From assembly GCA_963556195.1 (NCBI GenBank), contig OY744535.1:90320449-90384448 (forward strand): a DNA stretch of 64,000 nt. The letters are read 5' to 3'. Position 1 is the stretch's first letter. Each line of letters opens with the position of its first letter. Source of the DNA: Sepiola atlantica (taxonomy: Eukaryota; Mollusca; Cephalopoda; Sepiida; Sepiolidae). Shown here piece by piece: positions 25,053 through 35,827 of this stretch. The position numbers and the translations under genes were made by a program. The notes beneath the pieces were generated by a model. The model searched no databases. It was not told the origin of the DNA and was given only the letters and a program-made list of their open reading frames with translations.

Positions 25053-25053
<1 letters not shown>
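24310..25053 (-). pseudogene. Relic D: endonuclease C-terminus and 3' end of an A/B-type element
   Basis: Minus-strand blocks KYTKLARELKGIWSMKK, IIPIIVMALGTVPKN, KLEKRLGEI and AALMKTAAILRKILEC occur in order between about 25010 and 24800, in shifting frames. A 3' segment shared with A and B ends near 24330. The 5' end is truncated inside the endonuclease and lies directly against (TTA)n at 25054. No TTA tract lies at its 3' end, where it abuts relic C. Confidence 0.82.
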
Positions 25054-25092
<39 letters not shown>

Positions 25093-25137
25093 GTTATTAT
25101 TATTATTATTTTTATTTTTATTATTATTTTTATTTTT
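25054..25137. repeat. (TTA)n tract at the 5' end of relic D
   Basis: TTA repeat with TTG and TTTTTA interruptions. It directly abuts the truncated 5' end of relic D. Confidence 0.92.
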
Positions 25138-26220
25138 AATTATAACCTATAGTCGCATATTTCTTCTTATCAATAAAAATCATCATTTAGATTTAGATTA
25201 AAATGAATTGCATAAAACATCGATTAACGTTCATGAAATTAAAAAAAAAAACACCTAAAACTCAAGAACACAACATTTGAATGCCTTTTTAATTCTATCG
25301 AATACAATCGATTAACACATTATTTCAAATTGCAAAACATTATGATTGATTTCTTAATTATTTTTAGATGACGTATTAGTTTTCTATTCAAGTTTAAGAA
25401 AAACTAATCAATCTAGTTTTATATGTCTTTATATAATTCGTAGAGTATGAAGTATAGCATTCTTTACACTTTTTATTGGACCAATACTAAATAAAAAATT
25501 CTATAATCTTCTTTAACAAATTGCAACTATAAAAATTCAACAGATTCGATATGATTTAAAAGCTATTACGAACACAATCATTAGTCGTGATGGCCAACAT
25601 ATAATTATTGATTATAAGTGCCGTGATACAATGATGGGAGCTTTTTTTAAGTTGGATTACCTAACATCGAAAGCTTGACTTTGCTTTTGTGGGGAGGCAA
25701 TAAATCGAGACAATGATGTTGTCGCATTGCAATGAAAAGTGTTATGTCAATCAAATCTGATCCCGGATGTGTTAAAAGGTGTTTTCAATATTGCCTGCCG
25801 TTCAGTACTTTCAGGAGGCCAAACACCAAACTAAATTACACCGATGACGAATCTAATACAATACAACCAGTGAATGTTGTGCTCTTTCTGTCTCTCATTT
25901 TCTTTTTGATATGTGTTCTTGTTTCCGTGTTTATATTGCGGTCATTAACTTTTTTCTGATCGTCTTTTTCACCGCGAGATAGAATTCAGCAGTTGTTGTT
26001 TTTTCTCGGACACGACAAACCTGCTAGCCATCTCTCGAGTGTTTATGTTTTTTCGGAATAGATAAATAAGTTATCTATTTTATATGAGACGCTTGTTGGT
26101 TTTTATATCAAAAAGCGTTTCATTTCGATAAACGATGTTCCAAATAAGTAAAGATTATTAATTCGTCAGAGGGAATTAATGACGCCCAACACGCCAAACA
26201 CAATACAACAGCGGAATCAC
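25138..26220. other. AT-rich DNA; one weak open frame
   Basis: A plus-strand frame of 75 codons at 25732-25959 has mixed composition and ends in a strongly hydrophobic stretch, VVLFLSLIFFLICVLVSVFI, long enough to span a membrane. No homology comes to mind. Chance is the simplest explanation. Confidence 0.4.
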
Positions 26221-26790
26221 TCATTCGGATGGGACAAGGCTATTACGTTTAACGATCTTTGAAAACGTGAGCTTAAACGTATCAGCAATGGTTTTGCAGC
26301 TATTTGAACCAAGAAATGTAACTATCGTACTTCTCGGGAGCGGGTGGTCCGTGCCAGGATTATAAGAGTCCTCTAAAGAGTAATCTTCAAGACGGACACA
26401 CACGACAGTGTTAGAATGGTATCGTGGCAACCACAATACCGTTATAAATGGTCCCGTGCTCACAATAATGTTACAATAATATACAATTTGATAACTAAAA
26501 AACTATTAATCTGATCAGGCTGAAATTCTGCGTAAGAATTTCAACAATGACTGACCATTTTAATGCCAAGTCCGAAGTCAAATAAAATGAAGAACTTTAT
26601 TAGTTACAATATGGCCCAAGTAGCGAGTCTCTACGATGAACAGAGCCGGAGTAATTGGTAACGTGTGACTTCTAGTTACCTTGGTCTTAAACATAGACAT
26701 CTCGAGATAAAATCAGTTCTAAGGTATACACTGACTGATATTTTGACCAAGTTTGCTAACAATTTAGACGCACACACAAGCAACAATTAA
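26221..26790. other. Region downstream of the transposase relic, unassigned
   Basis: On the minus strand this is where the C-terminal part of the pogo-like transposase would lie. The 80-codon minus frame at 26221-26463 has unbiased composition but does not resemble the DDE domain. It could be unrelated sequence or a very decayed tail. Confidence 0.35.
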
Positions 26791-26799
26791 AAGCAAGAT

Positions 26800-27800
26800 T
26801 CAAAAATTGAATAAAATGAATATTTGCTTGTCATTAAATGTACTAGATGTTTTTCGGTTGGGAATTGGGTGTTGTGTTGAGTGGGAAAAGACGAGCCGGA
26901 TAGTGTCCAGCTGGAACTTGAAAGAGTGGTCAGAGAAGTTATCAAGACAGAGCAGCACTGTCAATTTCTGCTGGCCGAGTCGGCAATTGCACTCACGTAA
27001 TATCTCTACAAAGGGCGCCGTTGTCATTCACACCTTTGAGTTAACATTCTACCCGACTGGAATCCCCTTGTTCTTGAAGGCACGGGATCTCTTTTAATTG
27101 CCTATCACCAGAAGAGGGAACTTCTCGCTGACACTTATGCTTGATCCAACCAGAAGAGTGATGATTGGCTTGTTTTCCTACCATACGTTGCAACGCCCGT
27201 CACTGAAAGTCATGAACTTGTTAGAGAGCAGCTGCCAGAAGAATCAAGTTCAGCCATGCTGAACACATCGTCTGGACAGTATTTCTCAAGAACCTTTTTT
27301 TGCCACTCAGAAAAGGATTGTGAATCAGCCGCCTTAACGTCACTCGTCACTGTCTTGAGTGTGATGCCGTGGCCTTCCTCCAAAATGTCCAGCCAACCGT
27401 CACTGGCCATGAAGGGCATGAACTCGCCCAGTCTCATGGCATTCCTCTTGATCAGAATACCACTTAAACATGAGCACTCCCTCATCTAGATTTGGGTCGT
27501 GAGCCTGCGTCAGCTTCATGCGCCTTGATGTAATTCCAGCTTTTATAGCAGCCTCTTCTTCATCCTTCATGCTGACAATGCTCTTCACCGTGGTTCTCTT
27601 AACTTCAATGCCTTATTTCTTTCTCATCCCTCCAGTAAACATGGACTGGTTTTGCTTTTTCTTCGCTGAATAAATGATCTCCTTCTCTTCATTCAGCGTA
27701 AAGTATTTTCGCTTGCGCTTCTGAGCTGATATTGTTGGCTGAATTAGAAAAATTAAAAAATATAACAGTGTCATAGTAGCAGGATTAGGAGGTGGCATAA
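26800..27800 (-). pseudogene. pogo/Tigger-like transposase relic
   Basis: In minus-strand order: KRKRKYFTLNEEKEIIYSAK (about 27670-27730), the first helix-turn-helix of CENP-B-type DNA binding; DPNLDEGVLMFKWY and FMASDGWLDILEEGHGI (about 27360-27510), the second CENP-B-like domain; FSEWQKKVLEKYCPDDVFSM; then ITLLVGSSISVSEKFPLLVI and FKNKGIPVG (about 27050-27160), and KLTVLLCLDNFSDH (about 26930-26970), the second acidic motif of the DDE domain. At the first acidic position the sequence reads SMAEL where the family has an Asp-Glu pair, so the catalytic Asp appears replaced by Ala. At least four stops lie between 27210 and 27020. Inactive copy. Family placement is confident. Confidence 0.88.
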
Positions 27801-27840
27801 TAAATTTATTTTGTATTGAATTTTGTCGGGCCGCGCAAAA

Positions 27841-27908
27841 GTGGTATTATTGCGAGAATGGCATATCAGCGAGACTAGCATAGTAGTGAGGGTGGCATAG
27901 TAACGAGA
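27841..27908. repeat. 17-bp tandem repeat, four units, beside the transposase relic
   Basis: Four consecutive 17-mers resembling TGGCATAGTAGTGAGAG differ at a few positions each. They lie just upstream of the transposase start on its strand, where subterminal repeats of a DNA transposon would be. I did not find a matching array at the other end. Confidence 0.75.
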
Positions 27909-27982
27909 GTTATATCACATTCTCGAGTAAAACATCCTAATAAATCATTGATATGAAAGCAATTGCTGAAAACTTAAACCGA

Positions 27983-28000
27983 CTGAGGTTCGAACCTCAG
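27983..28000. repeat. 18-bp perfect palindrome
   Basis: CTGAGGTTCGAACCTCAG. The centre resembles a tRNA T-arm or box B, but nothing upstream forms the rest of a tRNA. Confidence 0.8.
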
Positions 28001-28069
28001 GGCTAGTGAGTATAGTAGACTATGCTACACTAGTGAAACTTCAAACGATGAACACGTGCGTGTTGATGT

Positions 28070-28071
<2 letters not shown>

Positions 28072-28122
<51 letters not shown>

Positions 28123-28142
28123 TATATATATATATATATATA
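28072..28142. repeat. (TA)n microsatellite
   Basis: About 70 bp of TA with one GATA interruption, leading directly into the duplicated segment at 28144. Confidence 0.93.
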
Positions 28143-28143
28143 A

Positions 28144-28290
28144 ATACAAAATGTGTAACCTATTGTTAGATTCTTATTTCAATAGTGGATGTGTTTGATT
28201 ACACGCTTTACGAGCAGATAATCCTCAATTAATTATTTATTCCTTTTCTGACATGCATTTTAACTCGCATAACAATTGATGATAATATGT
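28144..28290. repeat. Duplicated 145-bp segment, copy 1
   Basis: Starts ATACAAAATGTGTAACCTAT after a (TA)n tract. The same segment with about two substitutions is at 30341-30487, also after (TA)n. No coding capacity. This copy continues into different DNA after GATAATATGT. Confidence 0.92.
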
Positions 28291-29250
28291 AAATACGAAT
28301 ATTATTTTTAACCAGACTTCCCACATATGTCTGTGCTTTCAGATATTCGCAGGGAGAAAATATACTTCGAAAGAAATCTTAATATGGCCTGTGGAGCTTG
28401 TCAGATTTCTATCCGTCCTGGCTTGACAGTAAGATAAACTCCTCTTCCACTCGAGTGACCATTTAAAACACGCATGTATGGATGCTGCATTAGATTAGTG
28501 CCTCAACAGGTCTGCATCCCTTCGTTTTGCTGCATTCTATTCAATAGAGTTATTTTCTCATCTTCCCAACTATGTCGACTGATTCACTTTTTTATGCAGG
28601 TCATTCGCATTTCTATTTATACATTTTTAAATCTAGCCATGTTCGCCAAATTGACGCAATGCTAGCAAGTTTAACTATCCATGAGAAAGGAGAAAAACTG
28701 ATAACGTACTGTAGTTCTTTCTTGTTAGAAATGTTTATTTCCGCCATTTGGAGAGATATTATCTTCCCTGACGAACGAGTCTACTTAAATCGCTATATCT
28801 ATCGTTTAAAGGTTCATTAAACAATTGAATACCTTTAGACAAAAACGTCTCACAGAAGGACCGGAGAACTAATAGCAAGATAGACAGTATCTAGTGATGA
28901 TTTCTCAGAAAAATCAAAAAAATAAAACACGACATTACGACCATCGCCAAAAGAAAATAGTGGCGATATATTCTGAATAAGTGAAAGGTTCCCTCATGCA
29001 TTCAATTAGATTACAAACTAGGATAAACCACCAAAAAGTTTAAAAACACCTGATATATAGAGAATATTTTTATCACAGAAAACGGTATGTACATGTAACT
29101 ATTAAAAGCAAAATAATTCACAAAGAAATAGTGAAGTTAACGTGTTAGAATTTGGTGAATATGCTGAATTGCAATGATAAGTAATGCTAAACTGATCTAG
29201 TAAAAGATCTGCACATGTCTGAACTGCATAATGCACACTGCCATAACATA
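28291..29250. other. AT-rich DNA, no gene seen
   Basis: Two short overlapping plus frames at 28474-28820 match nothing recognised. Confidence 0.55.
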
Positions 29251-29254
29251 TGCA

Positions 29255-29277
29255 ATATATATATATATATATATATA
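29255..29277. repeat. (TA)n microsatellite
   Basis: Short TA tract followed by GTATATAAATGTATATAC-like degenerate repeats. Confidence 0.85.
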
Positions 29278-30278
29278 AATGTATATAAATGTATATATAC
29301 ATGTATACGTGTATATATAAAGCAAAGTCATATTTTGTTCGTGTCGCAGCATCACAGTTGAAAGAGCCAAAATGAGGGCCAATTTTAACCAGAACCGTTG
29401 ATCCAAAGTCCTTACCGATATCAGCAGTTTATTACCCCTTTTAATGCGGCTGTCGCAAGAGTTCGACAAGTCTGCCACATTTAATGCAAAACTATTCTTT
29501 CTAATATAAGACACAACAGAACAAGTATACACAAAAAAATCAGCAATTGACTAATATGTGCATGATAAAATGACCACCTCATTATAAATTCCAGATGATC
29601 GCTATTATAATATGCAAATTAGACATATTTTACAATTTATTTTGATAACCATACTTATATATTACAAATATTATATACATTTTTAGGGTATACAATGAAA
29701 GGTTAAGCTTACAGACTTATTTTTAAAATAGATGTAAAACATATGTTTTCTAGCTCAGAATGTAAACTCATTGAACATAAAAGATACGTAAAAAAACATT
29801 AGAAACAAATATTCCGCCATTTTTAATGTTCCTTTTCAAGCTGATCAAGCAACTATTTGATTTATATTAATCTAAACATTTGCATACCAGCTAAAACTAT
29901 AATAACTATCCATATACAAATAAGTCAAAATTGCTTTGTAGTCAAATAATCGTACGTATTGGACATCGTTTTTTATCATGGAACTTTTGTTTAGGTTCTT
30001 TATTTATGTAAGACAATCGAACAATTTTAGATCGATGTGGAAAAATTACTACGCTTAACTTATAAACACGATAAGTAGGTTAAAAAGACGCACATTTTCG
30101 TTTAAGTTGGTGTGTGAATAAAGTATTCGCGTTCAGTTCAACATCATGCCATCTTTTAGGGTTGTAATCTGACATTAAACAATTGTTGTTGTTTTTTGTT
30201 ATGACATGTCAGTTATTTCCGTCGCCATCATAGAAATGAACAGAAGAGTGCAGAAGAGAAATGTTTTGGAAACTCGGT
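29278..30278. other. AT-rich DNA, no gene seen
   Basis: No feature recognised. Minus frames reaching 29532 are extended by the TA tract and are not supported. Confidence 0.55.
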
Positions 30279-30298
30279 GTTGAGAGGTACTTCGGCAA

Positions 30299-30345
<47 letters not shown>

Positions 30346-30505
30346 AAATGTGTAACCTATTGTTAGATTCTTATTTCAATAGTGGATGTGTTTGATTACA
30401 CGCTTTACGAGCAGATAATCCTCAATTAATTATTTATTCTTTTTCTGACATGCATTTTAACCCGCATAACAATTGATGATAATATGTTGAGAGGTACTTC
30501 GGCAA

Positions 30506-30506
<1 letters not shown>
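30279..30506. repeat. Segment copy 2 between 21-bp direct repeats
   Basis: GTTGAGAGGTACTTCGGCAAG occurs at 30279-30299 and again at 30486-30506. Between them lie a (TA)n tract and a second copy of the 28144-28290 segment (30341-30487). The direct repeats look like a target-site duplication around about 186 bp of inserted DNA. The insert has no transposon ends of its own. Confidence 0.85.
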
Positions 30507-30546
<40 letters not shown>

Positions 30547-30587
30547 TATATATATATAGAGAGAGAGAGAGATAGAGAGAGAGAGAT

Positions 30588-30619
<32 letters not shown>

Positions 30620-30622
30620 GGG
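30507..30622. repeat. (TA)n then (GA)n compound microsatellite
   Basis: TA repeat to about 30558, then GA repeat with GACA and GGGG variants. Confidence 0.93.
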
Positions 30623-31668
30623 GTGAGAGAGAAAGCCATTCACAGAAAGACTGCTTCTTTGTTACACGGCTATTCAGTGCAGTTAGACTAATACCGGTCC
30701 CAACTAGGTTTGGTTTTAAGCAACGCGCTCTAAAACAATATTAAAACGACAAAAAGATGGGGTGGGATTATGGTATCGGCTCGTATTGCTGACTGGTAGT
30801 CTGTGGGATCTTTTCGCGTCAAAGACAGAGTTAAAATACACTTTAAAAGCTACTGATTTCCTAGAACAACATTGCTGAGTGGTTAGATAATAAACCTTCT
30901 GCTAAATTTCAACCATTGATATTGGTGCAGGACAACACACCAAGTAACGGTTCTAAGTTAACTAAACCATCGTTACAAGAACCATGGTTACGAGAACAGA
31001 TTTGTAGGGGATAGGTATAACCCAATAGCTTTTAATTAAATCAAATTAAGATCATAGGGACGACCCTTAAAAGAGATATTTATTCTAATGGTAAACTTTT
31101 TAACAGCTGCATGAACTCTGCTAAGCAGGATAAATTGATGCAAGTAAGTTATCAGTGGCTACAACAGCAAATCTGAGATGATTCGTCGATAAGATTCGGT
31201 TTTATGTTATAGAAAAGTAAGTTAAATCAGCGGCAGTAAATGATCAAACACTTTTTATTGTAGTTCTATTAATTTCCTTTTGGTTTTTTGTTCAATCTCA
31301 ATTTTTATATATTCTTATATAACACTGAGATGTTAGTAATTTATAATCTTCTATATTTTTATTGTTTAAAAATCAACAAATAAATAAAAGTCATTCATCA
31401 AATCCTGTACTTTCAAAAACTAGTCAAGTTACAAAACCTGTTCTTGCAAATAAAAAGCCATCTTACAAAACCTGTACTTGAAAATTATTAAACGTTATTG
31501 TACAAAAGATGTATTTGCAAATAGCATATTCACTGTAAAATTGTTTATTCTATCAATTACATAACAATTTTAAAATTATAACAGCAATAGCAATGCTTCA
31601 TTACCTAGCATTTAAGTTAAAAATGTTATATATACTATATATAAAAAGTTATATAAAAATCAATTTTT

Positions 31669-31672
<4 letters not shown>
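30623..31672. other. Unique DNA, no gene seen
   Basis: The stretch 30650-31150 is somewhat less AT-rich, but no frame is recognisable on either strand. Confidence 0.5.

Positions 31673-31727
<55 letters not shown>
31673..31727. repeat. (TA)n microsatellite at the left end of the inverted repeat
   Basis: TA tract immediately outside the left arm of the large inverted repeat. Confidence 0.93.
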
Positions 31728-31729
<2 letters not shown>

Positions 31730-32412
31730 AATTTTATTTACACAGACATGTACAAGATCTGCGACACTGGCATGTCGATGTTATCGATCAACAGTTACTA
31801 TAAACTGAGATCTCATCAGGCAGAGTTAGAATCCGATCTTAACCTCAGATCATATTTGGAGAGAATGAAGTGGAAGGATAGAGAAAGAGAAGAAGAAGGA
31901 AAGAAATTTAACATTTCAAAAATTAAAGCCGTTAAAAAATTAAAATTAAAATTAAAAATTAAAAAATCAAAAATCTAAAATCTAAAATTTAAAAATCTAA
32001 GAAACAAAAAGCAAAAATCTAAAATCTAAAATCTGAAACAGACAGGGCAAATAAATAAATAAATAAATAAATAAAAATATAAGGTGGAAAGAGGAACAAA
32101 TAATGATGAGGGGAGAGACACATAGAGGAAAAAGAAGGAGAGAAAGAGGGCGTCTGTTGATTCAGATCAAGAGGGAAGGAGGGGGTGGTAGACATGCACG
32201 AATCAGGTGTCAAAAAACCGTCGAGTTTATAAATGTATTTTTCCAAGTGAACTGTAATATTGTGTATATGCTTGTATGCGTGCGAGCAAACTGGTGGTTG
32301 GGCGGTGATCAAATGTGTCGCGATTCTGGGTTTATATTGTCTTTATAATTTGTCTGGAGTTAATTTGAATAAATAAGTATATTCGTTAAATGTAACAGGA
32401 ATAGTAGTAGTA

Positions 32413-32493
<81 letters not shown>

Positions 32494-32658
32494 TATACCC
32501 CTAATAATTGAGGTAAAGTAATTGAAATAATAAATGAATGATAATAAAAATGATAATAAAGATATGATAATAAAAATACTAAAAACTACTAAAAACTAAA
32601 AAAATATAACTAAAGAATAACTAGAAAATGCCGGCATTATTAGTTATTAATAATAATA

Positions 32659-32754
<96 letters not shown>

Positions 32755-32904
32755 GATACCCCTAATAATTGAGGTGAAATAATGAAAATAATTATAAATG
32801 AAGTATAATAAAAATACTAAAAAATACTAAAAAATATTAAAAAATTAAAAAATTAAAAAATATATAACTAAAAGATTAACTGGAAAATGCTGGCGTTATT
32901 AATT

Positions 32905-32946
<42 letters not shown>

Positions 32947-33240
32947 CATGATAATAATAAAGGTAATAATAATAATAAAAATAATAATAGTGGTCAATAA
33001 TATTTTAGAGTTTATAAAAATAATAGTTTAGGAAAGAAATAGAATAATTAAGGAATATTAGGAATCCTAGGGGGTAGTGATTATCATAATAATATTAAAT
33101 AAGGATAAGATCATGTTTGCCGATATTATGATATGGGTTAATGGTTGCAATAATGCTGATCATATAAAAATAGTGGTTTAACAGACAACAATAATCAGAG
33201 TGGTAATCCCAGTAATCTTAACAATAGCAATGATGATAGT
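31728..33240 (+). repeat. Large inverted repeat, left arm
   Basis: This arm is the reverse complement of 34169-35632 with only scattered substitutions and small indels, including different simple-repeat lengths. The outer part (31741-32050) begins with the hammerhead-like motif on the minus strand and a purine-rich block. The inner part alternates (TAA)n tracts with a repeated unit. The same 76-residue frame occurs in both arms (31748-31978 plus, 35385-35615 minus), but its Lys-rich end comes from simple sequence and I do not call it a gene. Confidence 0.93.
32401..32990. repeat. Tandem units of (TAA)n plus a conserved block in the left arm
   Basis: A block starting ACCCCTAATAATTGAGGT and ending near GAAAATGCCGGCATTATTA occurs at about 32497-32650. 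A diverged copy at about 32758-32905 reads GAAAATGCTGGCGTTATTA at its end. Each follows a long (TAA)n tract (32401-32492 and 32657-32755), and a third tract follows (32907-32945). The right arm shows the same organisation inverted. Confidence 0.85.
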
Positions 33241-33388
33241 AAAACTTAGATTACACCTTCTTAGTAATCCACTCATAACCCCTTAGGCTGTTACTATATA
33301 AAAAAAAAAATTTTTTAAAAATTAAAAAAACACCTCCCCACCAACTGAAAATTTTGTCAACACAACTATCATCTTATACCTTTTATTA

Positions 33389-33462
<74 letters not shown>

Positions 33463-34051
33463 CATTATTATTATTATTTTTATTTTTATTAGTAGTAGCA
33501 TTTTTGTTTGTAGTATTATTTGTAGTAGTACTGTAAGCGGTAGTATTGGTTGGTATTATTATTGTTGTTATTATTATTATTATTTTATTATTATTATCAT
33601 TATTATTATTATTATTATTATCATACCCACAACGATTAACACTAATGGTCATCCTCTGTATTTTTCTTCACTCTTAAATACCCCCCTTTTATGCTTATCC
33701 ATTTATTGATTAATATTTCTATATTTCTTAGATTATTTTTTAGATTATATTTTTTAGATTATTTTTAGATTATCATTATCAATTATTTATTACTACTATT
33801 ATTAATATCTTAAACTTAACTATTTGACATTGAATTATTTTCTTCACTTTTTTCACTTTTTTCATTTTTTCTTTTTTTCATTTCTGTACTTTTTATCAAG
33901 ATAATTATTGTTATCAGTGGTGACATCATGTCTGACGTTACTATCATGGTTATTGTTATTTTCAGCAATGAAATTAACAGTATCACTATTAGTATTAATA
34001 ATATTGATATTGCATTGTTTTACCGTTACCTTACTTTTGCCTCCACTGCCA

Positions 34052-34115
<64 letters not shown>

Positions 34116-34168
34116 TACTACTACTACTACTATTATTGCCACCATTATGACTACTTCTATAATTTTTC
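33241..34168. repeat. Spacer of the large inverted repeat
   Basis: About 930 bp of low-complexity DNA. It has long (TTA)n tracts at about 33391-33475, 33561-33625 and 34050-34130, a poly(A)/poly(T) patch near 33300, and (CTA)n at 34113-34131. No coding is supported; Asn-, Ile- and Leu-rich frames reflect the TTA repeats. Confidence 0.85.
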
Positions 34169-34462
34169 ACTATCATCATTGCTATTGTTAAGATTACTGG
34201 GATTACCACTCTGATTATTGTTGTCTGTTAAACCACTATTTTTATATGATCAGCATTATTGCAACCATTAACCCATATCATAATATCGGCAAACATTATC
34301 TTATCATTATTTAATATTATTATGATAATCACTACCCCCTAGGATTCCTAATATTCCTTAATTATTCTATTTCTTTCCTAAACTATTATTTTTATAAACT
34401 CTAAAATATTATTGACCACTATTATTATTTTTATTATTATTATTACCTTTATTATTATCATG

Positions 34463-34525
<63 letters not shown>

Positions 34526-34670
34526 AATAATTAATAACGCCAGCATTTTCCAGTTAATCTTTTAGTTATATATTTTTTAATTTTTTAATATTTTTTAGTA
34601 TTTTTTAGTATTTTTATTATACTTCATTTATTATTATTTTCATTATTTCACCTCAATTATTAGGGGTATC

Positions 34671-34730
<60 letters not shown>

Positions 34731-34895
34731 TATTATTATTAATAACTAATAATGCCGGCATTTTCTAGTCATTCTTTAGTTATATTTTTTTAGTTTTTAG
34801 TAGTTTTTAGTATTTTTATTATCATATCTTTATTTTCATTTTTATTATCATTCATTTATTATTTCAATTACTTTACCTCAATTATTAGGGGTATA

Positions 34896-34955
<60 letters not shown>

Positions 34956-35632
34956 TACTACTATTCCTGTTACATTTAACGAATATACTTATTTATTCAA
35001 ATTAACTCCAGACAAATTATAAAGACAATATAAACCCAGAATCGCGACACATTTGATCATCGCCCCACCACCAGTTTGCCCGCACGCATACAAGCATATA
35101 CACAATATTACAGTTCACTTGGAAAAATACATTTATAAACTCGACGGTTTTTTGACACCTGATTCGTGCATGTCTACCACCCCCCTCCTTCCCTCTTGAT
35201 CTGAATCAACAGACGCCCTCTTTCTCTCCTTCTTTTTCCTCTATGTGTCTCTCCCCTCATCATTATTTGTTCCTCTTTCCACCTTATATTTTTATTTATT
35301 TATTTATTTATTTTTTTATTTGCCCTGTCTGTTTCAGATTCTAGATTTTAGATTTTTGCTTTTTGTTTCTTAGATTTTTAGATTTTAGATTTTTGATTTT
35401 TTAATTTTTAATTTTAATTTTAATTTTTTAACGGCTTTAATTTTTGAAATGTTAAATTTCTTTCCTTCTTCTTCTCTTTCTCTATCCTTCCACTTCATTC
35501 TCTCCAAATATGATCTGAGGTTAAGATCGGATTCTAACTCTGCCTGATGAGATCTCAGTTTATAGTAACTGTTGATCGATAACATCGACATGCCAGTGTC
35601 GCAGATCTTGTACATGTCTGTGTAAATAAAAT
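34169..35632 (-). repeat. Large inverted repeat, right arm
   Basis: Reverse complement of the left arm. Spot comparison of the outer 300 bp shows a few substitutions plus a missing short block in the TCTAAAAT-type repeat. Around 35040-35100 a few more substitutions are visible. Unlike the left arm, this arm continues outward into the complete TA-tailed interspersed repeat end (to 35738). Confidence 0.93.
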
Positions 35633-35737
35633 TATCATATATAAAGCTCTATTTTGATATTGAGCACTTTTTATAAACCCGGTTAAAATTCTCTGGATTA
35701 CCACCCTGTGGATATTTTTCACCTGGATTATTACCAT

Positions 35738-35738
<1 letters not shown>
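35385..35738 (+). repeat. TA-tailed interspersed repeat (copy 2) with hammerhead-like motif
   Basis: The most complete copy of the family also seen at 2581 and 43210. CTGATGA at 35544-35550 is followed by a self-complementary segment, GATC...GATC outside CAGTT...AACTG, then GATAAC at 35578-35583 and CGACA...TGTCG. This order resembles a hammerhead ribozyme core (CUGANGA, helix II, GAAA, helix III), but the last core element reads GATAA rather than GAAA. The copy ends ATTACCATTAT and passes into (TA)n. Confidence 0.7.

Positions 35739-35825
<87 letters not shown>
35739..35825. repeat. (TA)n microsatellite
   Basis: About 87 bp of TA between the TA-tailed repeat and the fold-back element. Confidence 0.95.

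Positions 35826-35827
<2 letters not shown>

Noticed and set aside
27983..28000. Box-B-like palindrome as a tRNA or SINE end
   Set aside because: No box A or cloverleaf upstream; kept only as a palindrome.
31748..31978. 76-residue frame repeated identically at 35385-35615
   Set aside because: Identity is explained by the inverted repeat; the Lys-rich end is simple sequence and the start overlaps the structured repeat.
33386..34209. Asn-, Ile- and Leu-rich frames up to 115 codons in the inverted-repeat spacer
   Set aside because: Direct products of (TTA)n tracts read in different frames.
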